A DNA stretch of 64,000 bases from Candidatus Uabimicrobium amorphum (GTDB taxonomy: Bacteria; Planctomycetota; Uabimicrobiia; Uabimicrobiales; Uabimicrobiaceae): positions 2,418,001-2,482,000 of the forward strand of contig NZ_AP019860.1 in NCBI RefSeq assembly GCF_009002475.1, read 5' to 3'. Shown here piece by piece: positions 17,456 through 26,813 of the stretch (the first letter of the stretch is position 1; each line of letters begins with the position of its first letter). The notes beneath the pieces were generated by a model. It was not told where the DNA came from. It did no database searches and was given only the letters and a program-made list of their open reading frames with translations. The position numbers were made by a program, and so were the translations under genes.

Positions 17456-17956
17456 TCAATCGTGTGAATACGTTCGAAAGAATGCCATCATTGCAGCAAC
17501 AGGAATTCCGATAAAGATACACCCCGCGACCAAAACCGCTAACGCAGAAGAACCAGCACCATAAAAGAAAATAGCCATAGGTAGTATTGCCGCAATATAA
17601 AACGCAATTGCCTTCAAGCGTATGATGCCTCCGAACTTTCGTTTTTCGTTTTTCTCGGTTTGCAGTTTTTGTAAAAAAGCTTGTTTGCTTCCCCCATAAA
17701 AGCGAACAAAATTGTAAGCAAAAATAAATGCCACAACTGCTATTCTCAAATTTAGAGAAATGCTACGTGGGCCAAAAATTCCGGGATAAACACGTATTTG
17801 TTTTTGCACATATGGTATATTTAGCACCGCCAAAAGTACAGTGATTGTAATAACAAAAGTGCCAAATAGTGCGATCGAAAATCCTTCACGATAGGCCTTG
17901 TCCTCGTCTTTGATTCTATGGAAAGACATGTGATAAACGGCTTGTACAAAATTCAT
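17456..17956 (-). CDS. Small multi-pass membrane protein of unknown function
   Basis: ATG 17956 is preceded by GGGAAGTAAAT, giving 167 residues (MNFVQAVYHMSFHRIKDEDK...). The upstream ATG at 18028 has no ribosome site and would overlap rarA. Four hydrophobic segments are visible: near 30-48 (ALFGTFVITITVLLAVLNI), 70-90 (LRIAVVAFIFAYNFV), and two near the C-terminus (IAFYIAAILPMAIFFYGAG, LAVLVAGCIFIGIPVAAMMAF). A charged loop (LQTEKNEKRKFGG) separates the pairs. No family is recognised. It is convergent with the WD40 kinase, 17 bases away, and follows rarA on the same strand. Confidence 0.7.
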   Translation of the reverse strand: MNFVQAVYHMSFHRIKDEDKAYREGFSIALFGTFVITITVLLAVLNIPYVQKQIRVYPGIFGPRSISLNLRIAVVAFIFAYNFVRFYGGSKQAFLQKLQTEKNEKRKFGGIIRLKAIAFYIAAILPMAIFFYGAGSSALAVLVAGCIFIGIPVAAMMAFFRTYSHD

Positions 17957-18024
17957 ATTTACTTCCCAAAACCTAAACATAACTAAAGATGCGAAACAAT
18001 TTCTATACTTCGGGCAATATTTCA

Positions 18025-20241
18025 TCATCCATTATTTACTTGCGCGTAGATATAGGCAACGGTTGTCGACCACGAAATGGTCTTATTTCCCAGGTTGTTT
18101 TCAATGCAAATACGAACTTTTTGCCATTCTTTTTCCGACAAGTGTTGTTGCAAACATTCTCCATAACTTGGACGCTCTTTCGCGTTGTTTTTTTGGAACC
18201 AACCACGAAGAATTTCCGGAGAAATATACAACTGCATAGGATGCTTTACCAATTCAATCTTTAAGTTACGGGTGTTTGCCCAGGCTTTCTCTAAGGTTTT
18301 TTCGTCCCAATTGACCATAGAATCTTGTTTATTGGTATAAATTCGTTCTTCGGCTTTGCGAACTTTTGCATAGAGGGTTTTGGAAAGCTTCCCTTCCACA
18401 AACGTATAAATACGCGGTGTATAGCGGGGCACGGTTTGTGCAATAGCGATATGACATCCTTGTGCGGCGTATTCGAGTAGAGATACCACACTTTGCGCAG
18501 TACATTCACCTTGTGAAAAAGGATTGCGGCCGATAATCGCGTCATATTTCACTTCGCAATTGTTTTCGCGGTAACTTTGCGCAAAACTTTGCCACTTACC
18601 ATGCATAACCACAGGACGCTCTATGGGAGACAGTCGACTACTTTGTTGTTGCAAAAGCTTTGCATGTTCTGCGGTGTAAACAAACGACCACACACCACCT
18701 TCTGGTACACGGCGCAGTGCTTCCCAGGTGAGTAAACCCGTTGCCGCATTGAGATCGAGTACACAACTGTGACGTTGCAACAAATTTTCATAGAATATAG
18801 TATCACGAATGGTGGCAAAGAGTTGCCCAGTTTGCGAAATCGTTCTTTGCAACCAGCGTTCTTTTTGCGATGTCAGATATTTGCCGCTAAAGGTAAGAAT
18901 TTCCGGCGAAGAACTAGACGTTAGTGCCGCTGCGAGCTGTGCTTCGCGACGGCGCAACACTTCGTCATGTATTTGTTTTTCATACCCTTGGTTCGAGGGT
19001 TCATAAAAAACGCGCCCTTGTAAGGTGTCCGGTAAATATTGTTGTGCTACCCAGTGATCGCGGTAGGCGTGTGGATACATGTAACCCGTCCCATGCCCAA
19101 ACCCCTCGGCATCGCGATTCCCGTCCTTTAAATGATTGGGTACTTTGCCTTCCTGTTCATTTTCCACCGCACTGAGTGCATCAAAAAACGCCATGGTCGA
19201 ATTACATTTTTTTGCCGTGGCTAAATAAATCGCAGCTTGTGATAACGGAAAACGTCCTTCAGGCATCCCGATGTAATCAAACGCCTGTGCGCACGACATC
19301 ACCACACTCAAAGCTTGGGGAGCGGCCATTCCCACGTCTTCACTGGCGAAAATAATCATGCGCCTAAATATAAATCTAGGGTCTTCCCCTGCATACACCA
19401 TGCGCGCCATCCAATACAATGCCGCATCGGGGTCAGACCCACGTAAACTTTTGATAAAAGCACTGATCGTATCGTAATGAACGTCACCTTCCTTGTCATA
19501 GAGAACGGCGCGTTTTTGTATCGACTCCTCGGCAACCTCCATGGTAATACGAATAATACCCTCATTATTCTCTTCCGTAGTTTCTACCGCAAGCTCTAAA
19601 GCGTTTAGCATACTGCGCGCATCTCCATTGCAAAGTTCCACGAAATGCGCCAGTGCGTTTTCATCGATAGATACTCTGAGTTCACCATAACCATTTTTAT
19701 CGTCACTGATTGCTCGGTTGATGACTAAGCGTAAGTCGTCTGTTGTTAGAGATTGAAGCTGAAACAATCGACTACGACTCACCAATGGCTTAATCACTTC
19801 AAAATACGGATTTTCTGTTGTCGCTCCGATTAAAATAATCGTCCCATTTTCAACCCATGGTAGTAGCGCGTCTTGCTGGGCCTTGTTCCAGCGATGGACT
19901 TCATCGATGAATAGTATGGTGCGCTGATGGTAAAGCTCGCGTTGTTTTTGCGCCTCTTTTATTGCTTCGCGTAGATCTTTTATACCGGCTAATACAGCGT
20001 TGATCGCAATAAAATGGGCATTGGTGTTGTGCGCTATGATGCGCGCTAGGGTTGTTTTTCCTGTACCAGGAGGGCCATAGAAAATAACAGAGGAAAGTTG
20101 ATCGGCCTGAATCGCTCGCCGTAACAAGCGACCAGGCCCCACAATATGTTGTTGTCCGTAAAAATCATCCAAGGTTTGCGGACGCATTCTTGCGGCAAGA
20201 GGCTCTTTAGGGCTGTCAATAGGTGAAAATAAGTCTTCCAT
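18025..20241 (-). CDS. rarA: RarA/MgsA-type AAA+ ATPase fused to a methyltransferase-like domain
   Basis: ATG 20241 (AGGA 8 bases upstream) gives 738 residues beginning MEDLFSPIDSPKEPLAARMR. Residues ~20-430 are classic RarA: LDDFYGQQHIVGPG, Walker A YGPPGTGKTT, Walker B ILFIDEVHRWNKAQQDALLP, sensor IGATTENPYF, and the tail EDVGMAAPQAL and GYMYPHAY. RarA acts at stalled replication forks. After ~470 is a Rossmann-like region (CVLDLNAATGLLTWEALRRV) resembling a SAM-methyltransferase glycine motif (usual DxGxGxG, here DLNAATG), so activity is doubtful. A RarA/extra-domain fusion is known from cyanobacteria, so the architecture is not unique. The rarA part is certain; the C-terminal role is unknown. 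Confidence 0.93.
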   Translation of the reverse strand: MEDLFSPIDSPKEPLAARMRPQTLDDFYGQQHIVGPGRLLRRAIQADQLSSVIFYGPPGTGKTTLARIIAHNTNAHFIAINAVLAGIKDLREAIKEAQKQRELYHQRTILFIDEVHRWNKAQQDALLPWVENGTIILIGATTENPYFEVIKPLVSRSRLFQLQSLTTDDLRLVINRAISDDKNGYGELRVSIDENALAHFVELCNGDARSMLNALELAVETTEENNEGIIRITMEVAEESIQKRAVLYDKEGDVHYDTISAFIKSLRGSDPDAALYWMARMVYAGEDPRFIFRRMIIFASEDVGMAAPQALSVVMSCAQAFDYIGMPEGRFPLSQAAIYLATAKKCNSTMAFFDALSAVENEQEGKVPNHLKDGNRDAEGFGHGTGYMYPHAYRDHWVAQQYLPDTLQGRVFYEPSNQGYEKQIHDEVLRRREAQLAAALTSSSSPEILTFSGKYLTSQKERWLQRTISQTGQLFATIRDTIFYENLLQRHSCVLDLNAATGLLTWEALRRVPEGGVWSFVYTAEHAKLLQQQSSRLSPIERPVVMHGKWQSFAQSYRENNCEVKYDAIIGRNPFSQGECTAQSVVSLLEYAAQGCHIAIAQTVPRYTPRIYTFVEGKLSKTLYAKVRKAEERIYTNKQDSMVNWDEKTLEKAWANTRNLKIELVKHPMQLYISPEILRGWFQKNNAKERPSYGECLQQHLSEKEWQKVRICIENNLGNKTISWSTTVAYIYAQVNNG

Positions 20242-20286
20242 AGCATCTATCCTACAAAATCCTTGACAATTCATCGCACGGCGTCG

Positions 20287-21447
20287 TTAATTGTTTTCCA
20301 AATCTTCTCTTTTTACACCTTGGAACATGCCAGTCCCTTCAATGACAGAGTTTATGTACATCACAAATAAAATTTTACCTTTTCGTACCACTGCCACTTG
20401 TTTACGCATATGTTTTTTAGTAAATGCGGTAAATTGCTCTTTCACTTTTTCATTGGTAATTGTAAATTGAATGGCACCAAAGTTATTTGGATCTTCACGA
20501 AAGTCTGTATTGCCGACATCTAGGCTGACTTTTTCATCAGTGCGTAGAGCCAACCAGCGATCTTCTTGCTGATGAACCCAAGTACAATTTTTAGAGGCCC
20601 ATTTTTTTTGATAATCTTCTAAAACTTTTCCCGCTTTCTTTTGGACAAGTTTACAGTTTTCACTTTCTTTTTCTGTCACCTCTTTGTCGACAAGACAAAA
20701 ATCTAAACTGCCGGCCATTTTGACGGGAGGGAAGTACTTATCATACAATGCCGGGTCTTCTAAGCTTGCTTCGTGTTGCTCGTCTTGAACCCACTCTAAC
20801 GTAAAAATGTCTGTCTCGCGACGAAGTAAAAAGCCTTTCTCATCGAACCATAGGCGATCGGGCCCAAATTGAGATGACCAACTCGTCTCAATAGTGTACT
20901 TCCAGCAATTTACCTTTTTCCCATTATAGTCAATAACCTCTGGTCCGACGGATGTCAATGGTGTCAGTTTATTCATCGCAGCGGAGTACACCTGAACCAT
21001 AATACTCTTCTGTTTTTCCTGCGAAATAATGTTTAGACTAGGAAGTATAGTAAGACTGTCAAACAGTAACAAATTTTTATGTCTTTCTATCGTCTGCGCT
21101 TGTTGTCCTTTGACTCCGTGCGTTATTTCTTTTTCATTAAAAGTAGCTGTGGCAGATATATAATCGCTTTCTATACTGTATGAAAGCGGCTCACCATATT
21201 TGGAAATTTTATATGTGGTCTTACTTTCAAAACCTCCTTGCGTCACTACTTCGATCGTATAAACGTCATCCTGAAAACTTTTCACTGTAAACTGTGAATT
21301 TCCCGCTTTCTTACCGTATACTACAGAGCAAAAACGGTATGTTTTTCCCAGTTCCCATGGAATTTTAATTTCTTGTGCTTGAGTAAAATTACAAAAGCAA
21401 GTCATAAAAATGGTAACAGCTGCAAGTACAAAAGATAATTTTTTCAT
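20287..21447 (-). CDS. Exported protein with C-terminal SecDF P1-head-like domain
   Basis: 386 residues with a signal peptide (MKKLSFVLAAVTIFMTCFCNFTQAQ, cleavage near AQA/QE). AGAGG precedes the ATG. The middle (~30-250) is a beta-rich region with WELGKTYRFCS, repeated TYKIS/YSIES strands and LWFDEKGFLLRRE, reminiscent of DUF3108-type envelope proteins. The last ~70 residues (FGAIQFTITNEKVKEQFTAF, then RKQVAVVRKGKILFVMYINS and IEGTGMFQG) follow the pattern of the SecD periplasmic head (substrate-binding P1) domain. There are no SecD membrane segments, so it is not a translocase subunit. Probably periplasmic. Function unknown. Confidence 0.7.
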   Translation of the reverse strand: MKKLSFVLAAVTIFMTCFCNFTQAQEIKIPWELGKTYRFCSVVYGKKAGNSQFTVKSFQDDVYTIEVVTQGGFESKTTYKISKYGEPLSYSIESDYISATATFNEKEITHGVKGQQAQTIERHKNLLLFDSLTILPSLNIISQEKQKSIMVQVYSAAMNKLTPLTSVGPEVIDYNGKKVNCWKYTIETSWSSQFGPDRLWFDEKGFLLRRETDIFTLEWVQDEQHEASLEDPALYDKYFPPVKMAGSLDFCLVDKEVTEKESENCKLVQKKAGKVLEDYQKKWASKNCTWVHQQEDRWLALRTDEKVSLDVGNTDFREDPNNFGAIQFTITNEKVKEQFTAFTKKHMRKQVAVVRKGKILFVMYINSVIEGTGMFQGVKREDLENN

Positions 21448-21496
21448 CTCAAACCTCTACATAAATAATATTGTTTCGTATGGACATATACACGTC

Positions 21497-22408
21497 CTAA
21501 TCCAGGTGTCCTTTTTCTAGAATTTTTTTTATGTCAGGGCGTCGAACTCCTCCAAAGAGAATCGAGTGTACGAGGTTGTCTGTGGATACATCGCCCAAAG
21601 TGATACGTAGCGAAGTTGTTTTTGTCAGTTTTTGCGCAATTTTTTTTATGGGCAATCCCTGTTCATGTAATTTGCGCACTTTATCTTCAACGCGTAGCAA
21701 GTGATCCAGTTTATTGCACAATGCTTTTTTTCCATTGACCACAACCCCACGATGACAACAAAATAGAGTCGAAAAATCTAAAGCAATGACGCGGCGTAGC
21801 GAAGCGATCGTTGTCGCAAAATCTTCATCTTTGCGAAAATATTTGATTTTTTCGTGTACGAATAAATCACCACAAAACAGCCATTTTTTTTGGGGTAGAA
21901 AAAACACAACGTGGTCTTCACTGTGCCCAGGAGTATGGATGACTTCCACTGTTTCATCGCCCATTGCAAGATGAACGGGGAACTCCTTGCAATCGCACTT
22001 GTGCATCTTTCCCCACACAATTCGCTGGTATGGTTTTAATTTAAAGCCACTATGAATGATTTGCGCTGTCTTAGTGGAAGAGAAGATAGGTATATCAAAA
22101 TGATGTGCACCACCGCTGTGATCTTCGTGGTGATGGGAAAGAAAGATTTTTTGTACTTTTTGCTTACCGGCTAATTCGCGCAGATTTTTACCACAGCAAT
22201 CGAGTCCGGTGTCCACAAGTGTATCTTTATAAATGAACGCATAGGCTTGTAAAAATTTTTGTCCTAAAAAGGTACGCCCCATTTTTACGATCGTAACTTC
22301 TTGGTGTGTCGTTATGTCAAAATTAAACGCAAAAATAGTGTTCTCCGTTACTGTTTTGCTATCAAAATAAGAATCAATACAATGAGTATAAGTGAAATTA
22401 TTTGCCAT
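21497..22408 (-). CDS. Metallo-beta-lactamase-fold hydrolase
   Basis: The zinc motif LSHHHEDHSGG (HxHxDH), a later His in HTPGHSEDHV, CGDLF, and a final His in CCHRG make this an MBL-fold hydrolase of the glyoxalase-II/RNase-Z-like superfamily. LVDTGLDC is the usual first strand-loop. The C-terminal ~70 residues are helical (KLHEQGLPIKKIAQKL). From ATG 22408 it is 303 residues and its first 61 bases overlap the 3' end of the kinase gene. ATG 22282 (MGRTFLGQ..., 261 residues) would remove the overlap but has no better ribosome site. No signal peptide. Substrate unknown. Confidence 0.85.
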   Translation of the reverse strand: MANNFTYTHCIDSYFDSKTVTENTIFAFNFDITTHQEVTIVKMGRTFLGQKFLQAYAFIYKDTLVDTGLDCCGKNLRELAGKQKVQKIFLSHHHEDHSGGAHHFDIPIFSSTKTAQIIHSGFKLKPYQRIVWGKMHKCDCKEFPVHLAMGDETVEVIHTPGHSEDHVVFFLPQKKWLFCGDLFVHEKIKYFRKDEDFATTIASLRRVIALDFSTLFCCHRGVVVNGKKALCNKLDHLLRVEDKVRKLHEQGLPIKKIAQKLTKTTSLRITLGDVSTDNLVHSILFGGVRRPDIKKILEKGHLD

Positions 22409-23595
22409 AACTTCTGACTGTGGCGCTTACGACTTTGGCGAGAACGTCGGCCTACGGAATTCTTTATTTTTCGCATATCTTTCGGTGTCAAGTCCCCTAT
22501 TTGAGATTGCGATAACTCAGGCACTTTTTCTTTGTTTAGCGGTTTGGCTGGTGGGGTATTTTCCGCTTCACCGTGTTGCGATGTCGCAAGGTTTTTACGT
22601 GCCCGCGTGCGCTTTGTCTTGACGCGCCGTCGCTTTTTGGACGCTTGGCTTGCACGCATATTGGCCTGACTTTTGTCGGCATCGTCACAACTGTCCATGA
22701 CTGGTTTGTTGTATTCTGTCGCGTCATTTAAATAATTCTGTAAATCAAGCCGCATATCCTCAGCGCTTTGATAGCGATCTTCGCGTTTTTTGCTTAGAGC
22801 TTTTAGGCAGATCTCTTGTAGTTCCGACGGCACATCTGGATTAATTTCCTTTGGAGGGATAGGCTCTTCACGTACAATTTTCATAATGAGGGCTAAACTT
22901 GTCGACGCAGAAAAACACGGCTGTCCACATAACCCTTCGTACAAAATAGCCCCTAAAGAGTATATATCCGCCCGGTGATCGATATCTCCGCCTTGAGCTT
23001 GTTCAGGAGGCATGTATTCGGGTGTTCCCATAATGGCACCCATTTTTGTTAAGCGCTTCTGGTTATTCATTACCTTGGCAAGGCCAAAGTCCATAATGTA
23101 CGCACGTCCTTTTTGCGACATCATTACATTCGCGGGCTTTAAATCTCGGTGGACAATTTCGCGGTTGTGGGCATGATGGATGGCATCGCAGATTTGTATG
23201 AATAGATCGGCAAGCTCCAGCCAACCAATGCGGTGTTCTTGCCAGTAGACATCTAGCGTTTGCCCGTCGATAAAATCCATATACAGGAAATACGCTTCCT
23301 CTGTTTCCTGGAAGTCTATTACACGAACGATATTAGGATGTTTGAGTTTAGCCACTGTTTTGCCTTCGGTACGAAAACGCAATACGTCCTCTTTCGATAG
23401 ACAACTTTTATCCATTTCTTTCACCGCGATGATGCGATTCAAGTTCATTTGTAGAACTTTATATACAACCCCAACAGCACCACGGCCAAGTTCCTCTAAA
23501 ATTTCCAAATGACCAAACTTGAGCTTTTCAGTTGTGCTGTTGGGTTCAACAATGACTTTTGCTAAAGAACTACGACTGAAAATGTTATCGTCCAT
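22348..23595 (-). CDS. Tail-anchored Ser/Thr protein kinase
   Basis: 415 residues. It is a canonical PknB-like kinase domain (about 28-290): GRGAVGVVYK (37-46), AVKE (K59), HRDLKPAN (149-156), DFG (169-171), TPEYMPPEQA and HRADIYSLG. All catalytic residues are present, unlike several kinases nearby. A basic linker follows (KKRRRVKTKRTRARKN), and the protein ends in one hydrophobic helix (LWQIISLILIVLILILIAKQ), so it is tail-anchored with the kinase in the cytoplasm and essentially no sensor outside. The gene's end overlaps the MBL hydrolase start, suggesting coupled expression. Confidence 0.93.
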   Translation of the reverse strand: MDDNIFSRSSLAKVIVEPNSTTEKLKFGHLEILEELGRGAVGVVYKVLQMNLNRIIAVKEMDKSCLSKEDVLRFRTEGKTVAKLKHPNIVRVIDFQETEEAYFLYMDFIDGQTLDVYWQEHRIGWLELADLFIQICDAIHHAHNREIVHRDLKPANVMMSQKGRAYIMDFGLAKVMNNQKRLTKMGAIMGTPEYMPPEQAQGGDIDHRADIYSLGAILYEGLCGQPCFSASTSLALIMKIVREEPIPPKEINPDVPSELQEICLKALSKKREDRYQSAEDMRLDLQNYLNDATEYNKPVMDSCDDADKSQANMRASQASKKRRRVKTKRTRARKNLATSQHGEAENTPPAKPLNKEKVPELSQSQIGDLTPKDMRKIKNSVGRRSRQSRKRHSQKLWQIISLILIVLILILIAKQ

Positions 23596-23714
23596 AAGTC
23601 AACCAGTATCTCCAAAATCACAGCAAAGGATCGATTCGTGCAACAACTTTATCATAGATTCTAACATACAATATTTTACACTTTTTGCAAAGAATTTTTG
23701 TTTTCCCTTGCCTG

Positions 23715-24653
23715 CTACATACCAAACCAACTCTTACGAATCGTTACGTTACCTCCACTTATTATGATACCTATTTTTTTTCCCGTTACTGTTAGTTTGT
23801 TTTCGTACAAGGCCGCAAGCCCTAAAGCTCCCGTAGGTTCTACAACGAGTTTCATGCGCTCCCACAGTAAGTGCATACTATCAGTAATCGCTTCTTCCGA
23901 AACACTCAACATACCGTCAACATAGCGTAATACGAGAGGAAACGTCACTTCACCAAGTGAAGGAGTGCGTGCGCCATCGGCAATGGTCTGCGGATTGTGA
24001 ACCGTATGTAGCTTTTTTGTGGCAAAGGACTTCTCGGCGTCGTTTGCTTGTTCGGGCTCAACTCCTATCACCTTGCATTCTTTACAAAGTGCTTTACTAC
24101 TAATAGCGCTACCAGAAAGTAATCCACCTCCTCCACATGGAACAAGAAGATAGTCGAGATCTCCCACATCCTCAAGCAATTCCTTTGCAGCCGTTCCCTG
24201 TCCAGCAACAATGTCAACATGATCATAAGGAGGAATAATCGTTAAATTGCGTTCTTTGGCTATTTGCTGCGCCAAATCTTCTCTGGTAACTTCATCGCGG
24301 TTATACGTAATAATTTCCGCACCATACCCAGCGGTGGCGTCTAGTTTGACTTGAGGAGCATCTTCAGGCATGATGATCACCGTATGCTTTCCCAAAAGTT
24401 TTCCCGCCAGCGCCATCGCTTGTGCGTGATTTCCTGAAGAATAAGCTAATACATGGTCATTGTCCACTTTACTCATCGCATAGTAGGCACCGCGGATTTT
24501 GAACGCCCCCATTTTTTGTAAATTTTCGCATTTAAAAAAAACGCGGTTATTGGTTAGTTTATCTAGTGTTTGCGAGGTAAAAACAGGTGTACGATGCACT
24601 ACATTTCGCAAAACGTTACTTGCGTCCTTTATATTATCGAAACAAACGCTCAT
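23715..24653 (-). CDS. Threonine/serine dehydratase-like PLP enzyme
   Basis: ATG 24653 with GGAG 6 bases upstream gives 312 residues (MSVCFDNIKDASNVLRNVVH). Fold-type II PLP motifs are clear: RTPVFTSQTLD, FKCENLQKMGAFKIRGA (PLP-binding Lys in FKIRGA), YSSGNHAQAMA and the phosphate-binding loop PCGGGGLLSG. The length and absence of an ACT domain fit catabolic threonine dehydratase (TdcB type) or serine racemase rather than biosynthetic IlvA. The reaction is probably L-Thr or L-Ser to a 2-oxoacid plus ammonia. It is divergent from the peptide importer operon, which would fit amino-acid catabolism of imported peptides; that link is inference. Confidence 0.88.
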   Translation of the reverse strand: MSVCFDNIKDASNVLRNVVHRTPVFTSQTLDKLTNNRVFFKCENLQKMGAFKIRGAYYAMSKVDNDHVLAYSSGNHAQAMALAGKLLGKHTVIIMPEDAPQVKLDATAGYGAEIITYNRDEVTREDLAQQIAKERNLTIIPPYDHVDIVAGQGTAAKELLEDVGDLDYLLVPCGGGGLLSGSAISSKALCKECKVIGVEPEQANDAEKSFATKKLHTVHNPQTIADGARTPSLGEVTFPLVLRYVDGMLSVSEEAITDSMHLLWERMKLVVEPTGALGLAALYENKLTVTGKKIGIIISGGNVTIRKSWFGM

Positions 24654-24891
24654 ATCTACTCCGAAAAGTTTTTTCACATGAAGGTTGTAATAATTCACAA
24701 AATTTGCCAAAATAGATGATCAGTAAATAACTTAAAACATTTAAAATTTCCCTATATTAACGTGTAAACTTTTGCACGGTTACGCATAGCAAAGTATGCG
24801 CTTTTCAAAACTACGACAACAATCAACACGTTTTAGGGACTTTCTTTGCAATTCATCATAACGAATCAAGGTACATTTAGAAAGGTAATTC
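24654..24891. promoter_or_regulatory. Divergent region and leader of the peptide-importer operon
   Basis: 238 bases without a gene. A hairpin CGCATA-GCAAAG-TATGCG lies at 24783-24800, followed by CTTTT, in the leader of the rightward importer operon, where it could act as a weak attenuator. AAAGG lies 6 bases before the first ATG of the operon. No operator is recognised. Confidence 0.4.
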
Positions 24892-26796
24892 ATGAGGTTA
24901 ATCACTTTTGTCGGTATTGTACTTAGTATATTTCTTACCGTTTCATGTGGTGAGAGAAAGACTGCTAAAGGTAAAGTATACTGGCACTCAGAAGATGGTG
25001 CTCCCACAAAACTAGATCCTATTGAAAGTGCCACAACATACGCAAACCGAATCACTACAGCAGTATACGACACTTTATACGAATACAAATACCTAAAGCG
25101 CCATCCTTATGAACTCAAGCCAAACTTGGCGGCAAACATGCCAGAAATTAGCGAAGATGGCTTAGTTTATACAATAAAAATCAAAGAAGGTGTCAAGTTT
25201 ATTGACGATGCTTGCTTTAAGACAAAAGAGAATCCCAAAGGTAAAGGTCGCGAAGTCGTTGCTGCGGATTTTGTTTACTCTCTAAAGCGCCACTTTGATC
25301 CAAAAAACAGTTCGCAGGGATCATGGTTATGGCGGGGTAGAATCGTTGGTCTCGATGATTGGGGAAAAGCCGCAAGAGAGGCGGGAACCACAGATTACGC
25401 AGCCAAAATCAAAGGTTTACAAGCAACAGATAAATATACAATCCAAATAACATTGACAGAACCATATCCGCAAATCCTTTACACTTTTGCAATGGGTTTT
25501 GCTTCTGTAGTGCCACAAGAAGCGGTTGAAAAATATGGGAAACAGCTGACCACCAATCCTGTTGGTTCTGGACCATTCATGCTGAAGTCTTTTAACAAAA
25601 CAAAAGCTGTATTGGTAAAAAACCCAACGTATCGTAAAGAAGTTTTCGACATACACTATGAAGGTTATGACGAAGAAAAACACGGATTTACAGGAATCAA
25701 GGCTTTACATGGTAAAACGTTGCCTATCGTTGATACTGTGATCATCAGTTTTATGAAGCAAGATGTTGCACGTTGGAATTCATTAAACAAAGGAAATGAA
25801 ATTCAATTTGGAACCATTCCGAAAGACCAAATTGATAACGCTTTGATGTCTAAAAAGCCACCTAAAGTCATTGAAAAATTAGCGAAAAAATTTCATTTTG
25901 ATTACGAACGTGAATCAGGATTTGTTTTTTCTGTTTTTAACATGACCGATCCTGCGTTCGGTTATAGTGATGATCCTAAACGTAATGAAATGAATAAAGC
26001 TCTACGTAAAGCCATTCGCAAAGCTTTTGACTGGCAAGGGCGTATTGACGTATTCTACGCTGGTATCGGCGAACCTTTCGTAGGCATCATTCCTCCTGGT
26101 ATATCTGGATACAGCGAGTTTCCAAAAGATTCCATTACTCGTGACGTTGAAGGGGCCAAGAAACTGCTTAAGGATGCAGGTTGGACGGCAGAAAATCTTC
26201 CAGTATTTGAGTATCCAAATGCTGCATCAACTACCGCCACGCAATTTTTTGAACAAGTACGTGGTTGGCTAGAAGAAATTGGTTACCCACGTAAGAAAAT
26301 AAAACAAAAGGAATTTGCGACATTTGGTGACCTAAACAAATCGATGAAGGAAAGAAAGAACATAATTAATTCTTACGGTTGGGGACTCGATTATCCTGAT
26401 GCTGAGAACGTAATGCAACTTTTCTATGGTCCTAATGCTTCTCCGGGTTCCAATGCTTCGAACTTTGATCACCCAGAATACAACGAATTGTTTGAAAAAG
26501 CGAAGCCAATGCCTGATTCAGAAGAAAGAACTAAACTGTACAAGCGCATGACGGAAATTCTTCTAGAAGAATGTGTCGGAATGTTTGGTTTTTCGCGTAC
26601 GCGTCTCAAGCTTTGGAATAAAAACACGATCATGTATCCAACACGCGAAATTTTAAGCAACGTATTCAAATACGTAGACGTGATCAAAAAAGATAAAAAG
26701 AAAAAGAAAAATACTAAAGCCGATGGCAATGGTAACGCTGGCGATGCCAACAATTCTGGTGACGCTGGACAAAAAAATACAGAAAACAAAGAATAA
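24892..26796 (+). CDS. Oligopeptide ABC transporter substrate-binding lipoprotein (DppA/OppA family)
   Basis: 634 residues. A lipoprotein signal MRLITFVGIVLSIFLTVSC places Cys19 as the lipid-modified residue. Family 5 solute-binding features include TKLDPIESATTYANRITTAVYDTLYEY, EDGLVYTIKIKEGVKFIDD, VVAADFVYSLKRHFDP, NPVGSGPFM and the C-terminal GWGLDYPDAENVMQLFYGP. It is longer than E. coli OppA because of an Asn/Gly/Lys-rich tail (KKKKNTKADGNGNAGDANNS). It binds peptides outside the inner membrane and feeds the permease encoded downstream. First gene of a five-gene operon with gaps of 17 bases or less. Confidence 0.93.
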   Translation: MRLITFVGIVLSIFLTVSCGERKTAKGKVYWHSEDGAPTKLDPIESATTYANRITTAVYDTLYEYKYLKRHPYELKPNLAANMPEISEDGLVYTIKIKEGVKFIDDACFKTKENPKGKGREVVAADFVYSLKRHFDPKNSSQGSWLWRGRIVGLDDWGKAAREAGTTDYAAKIKGLQATDKYTIQITLTEPYPQILYTFAMGFASVVPQEAVEKYGKQLTTNPVGSGPFMLKSFNKTKAVLVKNPTYRKEVFDIHYEGYDEEKHGFTGIKALHGKTLPIVDTVIISFMKQDVARWNSLNKGNEIQFGTIPKDQIDNALMSKKPPKVIEKLAKKFHFDYERESGFVFSVFNMTDPAFGYSDDPKRNEMNKALRKAIRKAFDWQGRIDVFYAGIGEPFVGIIPPGISGYSEFPKDSITRDVEGAKKLLKDAGWTAENLPVFEYPNAASTTATQFFEQVRGWLEEIGYPRKKIKQKEFATFGDLNKSMKERKNIINSYGWGLDYPDAENVMQLFYGPNASPGSNASNFDHPEYNELFEKAKPMPDSEERTKLYKRMTEILLEECVGMFGFSRTRLKLWNKNTIMYPTREILSNVFKYVDVIKKDKKKKKNTKADGNGNAGDANNSGDAGQKNTENKE

Positions 26797-26813
26797 GGAA
26801 AATAGACAGTTTC

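Noticed and set aside
24783..24800. Riboswitch upstream of the peptide importer
   Set aside because: Only one 6-bp hairpin is visible; no conserved riboswitch core could be recognised.
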